Shown here in pieces: positions 43,800 through 54,269 of a stretch of DNA of 64,000 nucleotides (positions are counted from its first letter, which is position 1; each line of letters opens with the position of its first letter). Under the pieces are notes generated by a model. It searched no databases and was not told the DNA's origin. It saw nothing but the letters and a program-made list of their open reading frames with translations. The position numbers and the translations under genes are program-made. This DNA comes from Tanypteryx hageni. Taxonomy: Eukaryota > Arthropoda > Insecta > Odonata > Petaluridae. The stretch is taken from positions 64,537,401 through 64,601,400 of the forward strand of contig CM054118.1 of the NCBI GenBank assembly GCA_028673005.1, written 5' to 3'.

Positions 43800-44880
43800 A
43801 TAAATTCCCTTTTAAAGATAAATTACACGGAATAATTTTTAAAATAATAATTCTTTTATCAGACATTGATTATTGCATTTTTAGTGCTTTGAATTCTAAT
43901 ATAGAGAAAATAAACAATAAAAACTTCGTAAGAAATCACTTACAGATAATTGTAGAATTCTTCCGCTGCATGTTCGTCGACTATCTCCAAAGATGTAATA
44001 ATCACTCTTGAAGTGATGGTATTTCGAATACTTGTAGAATTGCTGCTGTAATGCTAAATTGTGGGACACGATAAAACGCAAAACCTGATTGTATGTACCG
44101 ACTATATACTTCTGCGACACTTGCAACTTATAGCACTTCTCCGGCAAACTATCACACGCGCTAGCGAATCACTGAATGAATGATCTTAAAACGCTCGTAA
44201 GCTCTTGAAAACAGTGACGGGAAAACCCAAGATAGAGAAAGGTCCCTTGAAAAGGATTTTGGGAGATGGAAGACCTCAGAAGTGGAGAAGCTCTCTAAAC
44301 AAACGGGTGGGGGGAGGGGGTAATAAGCCCACCCCCTGAACTAGGCCCTACTAAAAGGACACGAGAAGTTGTTTATAATGAAATTTTTTTAATTACTTTT
44401 TAAATAGATTCACGCAAGCAACTTTTTCATCTGACCGTATTATTTTCTAAATTCTTTTTTGAAACCTAAAAAATTACTCATATTTATGTAAGGTGTTTTC
44501 AAAAAAGTCTTCAAACTGATAAATATTAATATTTTTGATCGATTGCCCAATATATGAAATAGTTACGGAATATCCTCCAGTTCCCTAGGAGAGTTACAAA
44601 TGGTAAACACATTTTGGAAGTTACACTGTCTATAATATGTTATTCAACCCGATTATAATATTCATTCTTAAACATTTAACTTTAAAATGTTTTAAGGTGA
44701 TTAAATATGTACTTAACTGAAATGAATGCCGAATTCTATTTGCTTTATTTATCACATATTAAACCCAGTATTTACATGACGGACAGTTACACTAGTATAA
44801 TTATATAAATTAACTTATTTTTAAAGTTGTTTTTAATATGAATTATTCTAAATCTTACACACAAATGTGGATTAGGTGAG
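43800..44880. other. No recognised feature
   Basis: AT-rich. GGTGGGGGGAGGGGG at 44306-44320 is a short G-rich run. No gene. Confidence 0.45.
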
Positions 44881-44884
44881 CAAC

Positions 44885-45206
44885 CAATGTTCCCAAACTT
44901 TTCAGTTCGAAGGCCAAATAACCAATCATCGCAGGCCGCATAGCCCACGTCCACCCTTTTCGAGGGCCACACACGGTAGGAAAATAATTTAAGCAAACTA
45001 AAGGGTTTAGTTGCGGGTGTTTTAATTTAATTTAATTTCTTTTAAATTTATTTATCTATTACAAGAATCGAGGAGTTAAAACATGATATATTTTCTATTT
45101 TCATTTTATGGTACAACGAGTCCTTAAATTGTTTAACTCACGGCGGGCCGGATAAAAACACTCGGCGGGCCGAATGTGGTCAGCGGGCCGTAGTTTTGGC
45201 ACACTG
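44885..45206. mobile_element. hAT-like MITE (CAATGTTCCCAAAC type)
   Basis: Left CAATGTTCCCAAACTTTTCAG; right end reverse-complemented is CAGTGTGCCAAAACTACGG. GAGGGCCACAC and repeated GGCGGGCCG blocks at the ends are typical of Charlie/hAT-like MITEs. Middle AT-rich. No clear target duplication. Confidence 0.65.
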
Positions 45207-45209
45207 TAT

Positions 45210-45828
45210 GGCGGCAATATAGGGAAGGGGAAAACGCCGTTATATTATTCTCTAGCCAAGATTGCATTAACGAAATCTCTCATACTTTATGGTTGGATTT
45301 ATTACGGTTTCTCTTGAAACTGAAACCACGTAGCTTCGTCGCCGGAGAATTGGAAATTTTTATCATCGAATTTCTTTGTAACCCGGATTAAATATTTAAT
45401 AGATATGAAAATTTCAGATTTACAAACAATTTTCTTCATCTGGATGGGGAGAGCGATCATTTTCTTCCATTTTTGTCGGCTATAGAGTGATAAAAATGTT
45501 CTACGCTGTCTCATGCTATTTGGTTCGATGTACCGTAAAATTTAAGTAAACGCGAAAAAGTGCTGTGAAATTGAAATTGTTGTAGAGCGCTGGTCTAGAG
45601 TACTATTTTTTAACTAAAAACTTTAATTTTTAAATTACATTCACTTAAATTCATTAAATTTTTGTTTCGATGTGGAAGCAATGCGTACAATATTCTTAGT
45701 AATTAGTCTCGATCGGAAAGAGAATTGTGATACCTAAATAACAATACACCTCTATCTATAGGCGATCCGCCATTCTTGGCAATTGTCCCGCTCTTCCAGG
45801 AAACTCCGACATTTGGAATTCGTTCCTT
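45210..45828. other. No recognised feature
   Basis: AT-rich spacer. Small frames only. Confidence 0.45.
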
Positions 45829-45829
45829 A

Positions 45830-46161
45830 TTTTTACTTTCTCCATGCGTAATATAAAGGAAAGTAATGTTTTCATGAAAAATCCGATTTCCATGGAAATT
45901 CACGCTTTGAGGTTCCCTAAACACGTTTTGGCCATTTTCTCGATGATGTGTATGTGATAGGAATTTTGTGGGTGCTCTAACTCAAAAATTATGAATCAGA
46001 TCAACGCAAAATTGTATATTTGACATTTTCATTAAAGGGACGAGAGTTGATTAGGTTTTGTTAAAAATTGGTCAATCGAAAGTGGGTGTTTACTCTGGTC
46101 ACTTATCCGTATTTTACTTTCTCCACATACGAAGTTATAGAGCATATACTGTTTTCATGAA
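45830..46161 (+). mobile_element. Helentron-like element R1, copy 9 (5' part, plus a second start)
   Basis: Starts TTTTTACTTTCTCCATGCG and runs to ACTTATCCGTATTTTAC, where at 46113 a new terminus (TTTTACTTTCTCCACATACG) begins and continues 50 bp to TGTTTTCATGAAAAAC. So one truncated copy abuts the first 50 bp of another. Confidence 0.65.
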
Positions 46162-46343
46162 AAACATCTGATGTGGCCATCACATGACTTTCTCCGCACC
46201 TGTGATTGTTCTAAAAATTCCAAATAGATTAAATGATAATAAATATTTTAAGGAACTGCGAGAAAAATTTAGACTACAAAGAACAGGAATACATTCAAAC
46301 CATAGCCTTCTGATATTGGATAGCCCCGAAACTCCAACAATTA
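46162..46343 (-). mobile_element. Helentron-like element R1, copy 10, interrupted by a LINE
   Basis: ATCTGATGTGGCCATCACATG through AACTCCAACAATTA, then abrupt change to the LINE 3' end at 46344. The missing remainder is not found after the minisatellite. Opposed orientation to copy 9 makes a terminus-to-terminus inverted junction. Confidence 0.7.
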
Positions 46344-46940
46344 ATAATTTATATATTTATTTGTTTATTCATAATTTCACATACAGCAAGATTGCCAATT
46401 TAAAGTGAAAAATAACAATAAAATAATAAAATTCAAAATATAAACAATAGGGATAGCAAAAATAAATCAAATATTAAGTAGAAAAACTAACAATAATTAT
46501 GTCAAAGATTAATGGTTATATAGGTGAAATGTGTGTGATTCCTAGCTTAATAAATGATTTTATTGATAGGAAAAAAGGATCAACATGTGGAGGTAAGGTA
46601 TTCAAAATATAAGGAAGACGAAAGAAAAGAGAACGTTTGGCTAGCGAAATCCTCGGGGTAAACATGTGAAATAAGGAAGAAGAACGAATGTTTCTGGGTG
46701 GAACTCGGAAGTTTATATAGGATAGTAACTCAGGGTAGTCTGTAATGGAGTTTAAAATATTATAAATAAAAGAATGATCATATTTAGTTCGATTCGCAAT
46801 AAGATTATCCAAAGAGAGAGCAGATAAAATAGCATCATTAGAGGCATAGCGAAGAGAATTTACACGATATTTCACAATTCTAAGGAAGAAATTTAGGACA
46901 CTCAAGGGAAGAGAGATTAGAAACAGTAGTCATAGACCAT
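46344..46940 (-). mobile_element. LINE 3' end inserted in R1
   Basis: The minus frame 46905-46516 encodes the C-terminal part of a non-LTR retrotransposon ORF2: RVNSLRYASNDAILSALS, ITDYPELLSYINFRVPPRNI, then LFHMF and LPYILNTLPP, the usual pattern after the RT domain in jockey-related LINEs. The 3' UTR follows down to 46344 with AATAAA-type sequence. It is a different family from the LINE at 1.7 kb. It is truncated at 46940, where the GGT minisatellite starts. Confidence 0.7.
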
Positions 46941-48533
46941 ATGGGTGGTGGTGAGGGAGGTGGTGGTGAGTGTGGTGTTGGTGAGGGAGGTGGTGGTGAG
47001 GGTGGTGGTGGTGAGGGTTGTGGTGGTGAGGGTGGTCGTGGTGGTCAGTGTGGTGGTGGGGAGGGTGGTGGTGGTGAGGGTGGTGGTGGTGAGTGTGGTG
47101 GTGGTGAGGGAGGTGGTGGTGAGGGTGGTGGTGGTGAGGGTGGTGGTGGTCAGTGTGGTGGTGGGGAGGGTGGTGGTGGTGAGTGTGGTGGTGGTGAGGG
47201 AGGTGGTGGTGAGGGTGGTGGTGGTGAGGGTGGTGGTGAGGGTGGTGGTGGTGGTGGTCAGTGTGGTGGTGGTGAGGGTGGTGGTGGTGAGTGTGGTGGT
47301 GGTGAGTGTGGTGGTGGTGAGGGAGGTGGTGGTGGGAGGGTGGTGGTGGTGAGGGTGGTGGTGGTGAGGGTGGTGGTGGGGAGGGTGGTGGTGGTGAGGG
47401 TGGTGGTGGTGAGGGTGGTGGGGGTGAGGGTGGTGGTGGTGAGGGTGGTGGTGGTGAGTGTGGTGGTGGTGAGTGAGGTGGTGGTGAGGGTAGTGGTGGT
47501 GAGGGTGGTGGTGGTGGTGAGGGTGGTGGTGGTGAGAGTGGTGGTGGTGAGGGTGGTGGTGGTGGTGGTGGTCAGTGTGGTGGTGGGGAGGGTGGTGGTG
47601 GTGAGTGTGGTGGTGGTGAGGGTGGTGGTGGTGGTGGTGGTGGTCAGTTTGGTGGTGGTGAGTGTGGTGGTGGTGAGGGAGGTGGTGGTGGGGAGGGTGG
47701 TGGTGGTGGTGGTGAGGGTGGTGGGGATGAGGGTGGTGGTGGTGAGGGTGGTGGCAGTAATGAGGCTGCTGGTGGTGATGAGGCTGCTGGTGGAGGTGAG
47801 GGTGGTGTTGAGGGTGGTGGTGGTGGTCAGTGTGGTGGTGGTCAGTTTGGTGGTGGTGAGTGTGGTGGTGGTGAGGGAGGTGGTGGTGGGGAGGGTGGTG
47901 GTGGTGGTGGTGAGGGTGGTGGGGATGAGGGTGGTGGTGGTGAGGGTGGTGGCAGTAATGAGGCTGCTGGTGGTGATGAGGCTGCTGGTGGAGGTGAGGG
48001 TGGTGTTGAGGGTGGTGGTGGTGGTCAGTGTGGTGGTGGGAAGGGTGGTGGTGGTGAGGGTGGTGGTAGTGAGGGTGGTGGTGGTGAGGGTGGTGGTGGT
48101 GAGTGTGGTGGTTGTGAGGGAGGTGGTGGTGAGTGTGGTGGTGAGTGTGGTGGTGAGGGTTGTGGTGGTAAGCGTGGTAAGCGTGGTGGTGCTAAGGGTG
48201 GTGGTGGTGAGGGTGGTGGTGGTGGTGAGTGTGGTGGTGGTGAGGGTGGTGGTGGTGAGCGTGGTGAGGGAGGTGGTGGTGAGGGTGGTGGTGGTGAGGG
48301 TGGTGGTGGTGAGGGTGGTGGTGGTGAGGGTGGTGGTGGTGAGGGTGGTGGTGGTCAGGATGGTGGTGAGGGTGATATGGTGGTGGTGGGGAGGGTAGCG
48401 GTGGGGGTGAGGCCTCTGGTGATGGTGGTGAGTTTGGTGGAGGTTGTGAGGGTGGTGATGGTGGTGAGGTTGGTGGTGGAGAGGGTGGTGTTGATAATGG
48501 TGAGGGTGGTGGTGGGAATGGTGGTGAGGTATC
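46941..48533 (+). repeat. GGT-rich minisatellite, 1.6 kb, with 198-bp higher-order repeat
   Basis: Arrays of GGTGGTGGTGAG and variants (GAGTGT, GAGGGA, GTCAGTGT). Frames are open for hundreds of codons on both strands (Gly/Glu, Val/Arg, Thr/His-Leu) because the unit has no stop codons; these are not proteins. A 198-bp higher-order unit is duplicated: TCAGTTTGGTGG at 47644 and 47842, GGCAGTAATGAGGCTGCTGG at 47753 and 47951. The G-rich strand can form G-quadruplexes. Confidence 0.85.
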
Positions 48534-48669
48534 AACAATTGAATTATAAATACAAATAACAATAAAATAATTAAAATAAACAATATGAAAATATGAACAT
48601 AAATAATTGCTCTCTGATTAATCCAAAGAAAAAACAGTTTATCATAATATCTGGTTATAATGTAGTAAC
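48534..48669. other. AT-rich spacer between the two GGT/CCA arrays
   Basis: CAAATAACAATAAAATAATT at 48553 resembles AAAATAACAATAAAATAATA at 46411, in the LINE 3' part, so it may be duplicated flank sequence. Confidence 0.4.
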
Positions 48670-48890
48670 ATGGACCGCCACCCTCATCACCACCACAACC
48701 CTCACCACCACTACCACCCTCACCACCACTACCATCACCAGCGCCTCCACTCTCACCTCCCCCCTCACTACCACCACCACTTTCACCATCGCCACCCTCA
48801 ACACCACCCCCTCACCACCACCACCCACACCACTAACACCACCCTAACCACCACCCTCACCACCACCACTCTCACCACCAGCACCATATT
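48670..48890 (-). repeat. CCA-rich minisatellite, inverted partner
   Basis: ACCACCACCCTCACCACCAC-type units: the same array as 46941-48533 in reverse orientation, about 220 bp. Together with the first array it makes a large inverted repeat around 136 bp of AT-rich DNA. Confidence 0.8.
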
Positions 48891-49984
48891 TTACTTTGTT
48901 TATTGAAATTATTTTATTGACTTATTTGTAATTGTAAATTAATTTTTGATACCTGTGCGCGATTCTGGAGCATAATAAACTCGAGATTCTTCCTATGATA
49001 AGGCATATTATTGAATAATTATTGAAAGTGGCCTAAATTCGTGTTTTAAAAATCTTATGTTTCCAACATGAGTTTCTTCATGTAAACAAAGCGCATTCTG
49101 GTCCCTTACTTAAATATATGTATAAATAAATGTAAATTTTATTCAACCAACCAACTTCAGAAGTCGATTTTACCCTATATAAATATTCTACCTATTAGGA
49201 CAGTGTGCCATTTGAGGTGATGACATCACCGTTGGTCATAAAATGGGAACTTCCTTTTATATAGGAAATATATTAGCGTAAAATCCTGTTGAAATTTAAC
49301 GGGAAATCTAGAAGGGTAATATCTTATTATGTATTTCTAGCGAGGGGAGTAGAAGAGGGAAAGGAACATGGATTAAAACAACAAGAAGTCCTCGGGATTT
49401 AAAAATGTCATTGTCGTCAAGGTATTAATTGTTAAAACTTCAAATTTTGTCTTTTAATGGGAATAAACGTGAAGTGCGAGCGATTTCGAATCGAAGACGA
49501 AAAATGACTGTAAGGATAAGAAACCTTGATCATCCATCCTTAAAACTATGCAGGTCCGAAGTTTTTATGTTAATTTGTCGAATTTATGTAAGCAAATGAT
49601 CGATAGCCTGCACTATGAAAACTCAATCATTGATGTATTTTCTAATGGAATTTTTTTTCGTTTTTAAAGTTAGATGGCTTTGATAAAAATTTTCAAAGCA
49701 CCAAAATCTTACGGCTTGCTGAATGCACCTACGTACCAATTTTCATTGTGTTATCTCGTATGGTTTAAAAGTTATGAAAAATTAAATTCGCGACGGATTA
49801 CTTTAATACGTTAGGCTTATGTGTATCTGAATATTGAAATCGGCGTAAAATAATGTCTTAAAAATATTAATTTCTCGTAAACCAGGCAGCATGGGACATA
49901 AATCCGAAACACGCGTCTGCTTATTTTCTATCCATTTTTACCTGTAAAAGTTTCGTTAAAATCCGTTTAACAATTTTCGCAACC
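48891..49984. other. No recognised feature
   Basis: AT-rich. Nothing supported. Confidence 0.5.
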
Positions 49985-50395
49985 TCTCCTTGTAAGCGTA
50001 AATTGTTTACAATAGTCGCCGGTAGTTGGTGTGGTGATGGCAGATAAACAATTAGTTTTTAAAATATCTCTTAAACAATGCATTATGCATTTTTTAAGAG
50101 ATATTTTAAAAATCATATTCTTTGGCTGCTACCACCACTCCACTTTGAGGCAACTTTTGTAAACAGTTGACAGTTACGTCTTACAATTAGCATCGCTGTT
50201 TTTAAGCTTAATTGTTGGAGTTTGGTGGCTATATCCAATATCAGAAGGCTACGGTATGAGTTGATATCTGTCTTTTTAAGGTATTTGAATTTTTCTCGCA
50301 GTCTCTTATAATATTTATTATCATTTCACCTATTTAGAATTTTAGAAATATTACAGGCATGGAGAAAGTCATTTGGTGGCCACATCAGATTTTTG
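49985..50395. mobile_element. Helentron-like element R1, inverted fusion (copy 11)
   Basis: 49985-50085 is in minus orientation (TTTACAATAGTCGCCGGTAG, TATCTCTTAAACAATGCATT). It then turns over at about 50086 into plus orientation (TTTTTAAGAGATATTTTAAA, GGCTGCTACCACCACTCC) to the normal end GGCATGGAGAAAGTC, TTGGTGGCCACATCAGATTT. The two halves form a palindrome with arms of about 100 bp around ATGCATTATGCAT. Confidence 0.7.
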
Positions 50396-51711
50396 AAAGA
50401 AAGAATTTACCTTTTATTAGATACTTAATTCTACGTTCCGTAAATTATAAAAGATTCCATGTTCGTATTCACTCACATGGATTTTATGTTTCAGTCCTTT
50501 TCTGTGCAGTTATTATCATACCCGATCCTCATAGAACGTCACGGGTTGGCCTCTCCATCGCGAAATGTGTCGAGCGTTTTTCAACCCTCTTGCTCCGTAT
50601 GTAAGAAAAGCAGTTTTACGTGGCCTTTTAATAAACCTGAGCCAAGCTAGGCGGCGTTGAGGTTGTGACCAATGCACGTTCTCTCACGGGCTCAGATTGG
50701 AAGTAACGGCTCGGTAAATTTACTAACATATTCCCTACGCGATTTATTTTAGACGAATCATTTAAAATTGGACCTGTCAGCGCTATTAGCTCCACCATAA
50801 TGCTTTGAATGTAAAGTAAACACAAATTAATGATTTTTTTATTAGTTGAGACCAAAATGATGTTCTTGTTCGATATAATCATGCGTTTATAAATGTATTA
50901 CGCGCCACTTTTATATCAAGCACAAATCGTAAAGACGTTTTTAAAAGAGGTTGAAGTGAAAACGTCGATTCTCGTCGAAATATACCTCGGTTATGAAAGA
51001 AATTTCGCATTTTTTTATTGAATGTTATTCATAAAGTTATACGAACTCAGTATAAAGGATGACTGTATGAAATTCAGCCGCCAAGTTTGGCGTAGTCAAG
51101 CTAATGAAATTTTGCATTGTCGGAAGTGAGCATTACACCCGTTCTTGCAATCTTATTGTTTTGATGAGATTCAGAACGAATTTAAATGAAATCAAAATGA
51201 GAGAGAGAAACTTCATTCAAGAAACGGGTTCATATTTCAATTTCGAATGTTATAAGAAGGCGGCTTTACGGTGTCCCGCATAGATATTTGATGGATCCAC
51301 CTCGAAATATTTAAGGTCTAATTACCACAAAATTGGAGGGAAAACTTGCATATCCCTGTTTTACAGATTATTTTCCCGCATTCTGTTGTGGTATCCATTT
51401 ATTTTGTGGGCGAAAGAAGAAATGGAGACCATTAACTCGCAAAAATGTAAATTCTGAGAATAAAATCGATTTCGTAATTCTTTCAGTTTGGTTGATAACA
51501 AAAATATCGCGAATATGCGGATACACAGGTGATTGTTTGCAAAATATTCGTGACTACCTACATCTTAAGATCGGGAATTAATCAAAATTGACATTTTTCA
51601 TCGAAGGAATGGTCTTGATTCCTCTTTCAATATCTATCATGAAAATAATTTAACCCACTCTATTATGAAATCTAAAATTTAGTTTATAAAGTATTATATT
51701 CATATAAAAAA
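50396..51711. other. No recognised feature
   Basis: Short frames (under 85 codons) with no domains. No repeat boundary found. Confidence 0.45.
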
Positions 51712-52395
51712 CCAGTAGAAGGTGCTTGCATATTGCAAGCATTTCATCTCACCTTGGAAAAATATTAATTTTTCAGAGAGATATTTCTTTAATTCATAAG
51801 ATTTCTCCTCGGGACTGATTTTCGTTTTTTCCTTATGGAACAATAATGGAGTAAAGCAATCACTAATTTTTGCAATTTTAGGAATATTATAATTTTCCAC
51901 ATTGGGTTAATAATGCCACACATTTCTGCCAAATTTTAAGCTTGTAGCACATTCAAAAATTAGTGAAATAACATTTATCTAATTGTTTAAAATTCATTAA
52001 TTTTTAACGGCTGCAATAACAATTTCATGGATACACTGAAATGTTTATTCGTTTTTATAGACTAATCTCTAAATAACTTTTAAATTTTAGCTCCCCATCT
52101 CCCCGTAGTATCTAAACATTTACCTATTTGTTTAAATTTTAAGAATTTTTTAACTGCCAAACAAATTAAAAGATCAAAATTTGTATAATCCCTATTTCGT
52201 TTTTTACAAATTCTACCTAATAAAAAAATTTCAGCTCCGTAGCACATTCGAAAATACATAAACCTTGAAATTTTGTTTAAACAATTTAGAATTGTTGAAC
52301 TTTTTTAAGATTTTCATCTTTTCTAGTCGGTTTTGCAAATAATCCTACAGTCGTTAAAAACTTCGAATCTTCAGCTCTTCTGGAAGTACCTAAAC

Positions 52396-52472
<77 letters not shown>

Positions 52473-52505
52473 GTGTTCCTCCTCTGTAAGAAGTCTATAT
52501 ATAAT
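51712..52505 (+). repeat. Dispersed 0.8-kb repeat R4, copy 2, with (TA)n
   Basis: Collinear with 2996-3745 (GTAGAAGGTGCTTGCATATTG, CATCTCACCTTGG, GTAGCACATTCGAAAATACA). Near its end a (TA)n run of about 75 bp (52399-52474) is inserted or expanded before TTCCTCCTCTGTAAG. The 85-residue Ile/Tyr frame at 52333-52590 is a translation of the microsatellite. Confidence 0.75.
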
Positions 52506-53000
52506 AGATATTGAACAAAAACAAGAAATAATTTTAAATATTAATTCTACTCAGTACACGATTAGCTATATAAGCGCACTTCTCTGCTAAATAAGTAGGT
52601 AAGCAGATTTCTGCGATGAGTTGGGTCACTCTCTATCTTTTAATGTTAAGAGTTCAGAGAAGTGGTGTCGCGCCTTCCCTTTTGCCTTCAATTCATTAGA
52701 CATCTTGTTTGCTTGCTTATTATCCGTGCGCGCCGCAAATTGTTATTTGCTCCGTGCACACTCATCTGTGCAGTATTTTGTATGCGCGCGGGTGTGAATA
52801 TCAATCAAGCGCAAAAGTGATACTGCGGCTGGATTTCCATTATTTTTGCGATCCACTCTTAATATCCCTTGGAAAATCCCCCTTTTCTCTCAAATTTTCC
52901 AATCCAACTCGACGGCGTCGACATTACGTTTGCGGTGTTCCCAATCGATGAAATCAAATAAAAATATTTACGTTTAGTAAAACTTATTATCTTCGATTTT
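52506..53000. other. No recognised feature
   Basis: Moderate-GC part near 52720-52930 with an 80-residue frame. No domain recognised. Confidence 0.4.
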
Positions 53001-53440
53001 TTAGCCTACTTTCCAGAATGGAAATAGGCTTGTAGTTTCTTCGTTGTGTCTGTCTGTTTCCCCCTGTTAACTTTTTAACCGATGGACCGATTTTCATGAC
53101 ACTTGGCGGGAAACTCTTCCTACTGGTGACGAGCTCCCGAGGATAGTTTTTGTTGTTGCGAAGATTGAAAGTCCTTCCCATTTGATTTACATGGGAAATC
53201 TGAAATCCATCGTGCAGGATAATTTTCTCTCGCACATTAGAATGTAATATCGGAGCGGGATTTGTACTATTCTCTGAGGGAAGGAATGGAAAGTCTAATT
53301 TTTCTCGTAGAAAGTTGCTTATCAATTGTATTTCTTCGAATTTCGCGGAAATACTGACGTTTTGCAGTTTTTATCGCTCAATACGAGTGTTGCCATAGCA
53401 ACGACTATTCTTGGGCTTGGATTCGGTATAGCGTAGTAGT
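53001..53440 (-). mobile_element. Helitron 3' block A with terminal hairpin, copy 3
   Basis: Minus-strand 3' end: hairpin CCTATTTCC/GGAAAGTAGG (53005-53028), then CTAA (complement of TTAG, 53001-53004). Shares GTACTATTCTCTGAGG, ATCTGAAATCCATCGTGCAG and TTGCCATAGC with copy 1. The B-box-like core has been lost (GAAAGTCCTTCCC). Confidence 0.65.
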
Positions 53441-53449
53441 TCAGTGGTT

Positions 53450-53489
53450 CCCAACCTTTTTGTCCATTTTTTGCGGCACAAATACACGT
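53450..53489 (+). mobile_element. hAT terminus fragment
   Basis: CAGTGGTTCCCAACCTTTTTG is a typical hAT MITE end. Only one end is present, splitting Helitron blocks A and B of this copy, so it inserted later and was then cut short. Confidence 0.5.
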
Positions 53490-53700
53490 GATCAATTTAG
53501 TTGACCTTTCGAATGTGTTGGTAATATTTTATAACACTAAATTATGACATTTGGGAACAAAAAGAGCATCTCATCCGCGGTGATTTTAAAGCTATTCAAG
53601 CCAATATAAGTAATTTCTGCACCTGATTTAATTTAAATTATTACGTTGGAAAGTAGGCATCATAAGTTCCGTTTGGATCATCTTGTTTTATCCGTTCAGA
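53490..53700 (-). mobile_element. Helitron 3' flank, block B, copy 3
   Basis: ACACGTGATCAATTTAGTTG, ATCCGCGGTGATTTTAAAGC and GGAAAGTAGGCATCATAAG. Same order relative to block A as at 24.7-25.4 kb. Confidence 0.6.
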
Positions 53701-53825
53701 GTCCCTCGGATATTGCTTGCAAAGGGGCAGAAAGCGTTCCGCTTGGTCACCTCTCGATTTGCCTTCGAGAAATTCGAACGAAACGTATCGAATGCTGTTT
53801 GGTGCGGTGGAGATGCTCAGGGAGA

Positions 53826-54262
53826 GAGAGAGAGAGAGGATGAAAAGGGATGCCGTGCGTGACGCTTCACTGATCATGAACTATCCTCGCACGTGATTGG
53901 ACACTTTTCGCTCTCCTTTTGTTCCACAAGGTCAAGGTCGACGACGTCACCGCCACCGCCGATCACCCTTCTCTCTTTCTCTGCACATTTCTTTCCCTCG
54001 CTCTTTCCCTCTCTCATCTCTCCAGCTCTTTCCCTCTCTCATCTCTCCAGCTCTTTCCTTCTCTCTCTCCCCCCCTCTCTCTCTCTCTCTCCCCCCCCTC
54101 TCTCTTTCCCCCCCTCTCTCTCTCCCCCTCTCTCCCCCTCTCTCTCCCCCCTCTCTCCCCCTCTCTCTCCCCCTCTCCCCCCCCTCTCTCTCTCCCCCTC
54201 TCTCTCCCCTCTGTCCCTCTCCCTGTCTCTCTCTCTCCCTTTCCTTCCTTCATACTCATCGC
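53826..54262 (+). repeat. Pyrimidine-rich (CTCTCC)n tract
   Basis: A short GAGAGAGAGAGAG run at 53822, then CTCTCC/CCCCCTCTCTC from about 53965 to 54240, with CTCTTTCCCTCTCTCATCTC duplicated. Ser/Pro/Leu and Arg/Glu/Gly frames on the two strands are by-products. A mirror-symmetric tract like this can form triplex DNA. Confidence 0.8.
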
Positions 54263-54269
54263 TAACCGT

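Noticed and set aside
46941..48398. 485-residue Gly/Val/Arg open frame (plus) and 441-residue Thr/His frame (minus)
   Set aside because: Both are translations of the GGT/CCA minisatellite, whose unit contains no stop codon. Several frames are open at once and no domain is present.
52333..52590. 85-residue Ile/Tyr-rich membrane-like frame
   Set aside because: It is the translation of a (TA)n microsatellite in an R4 repeat copy.
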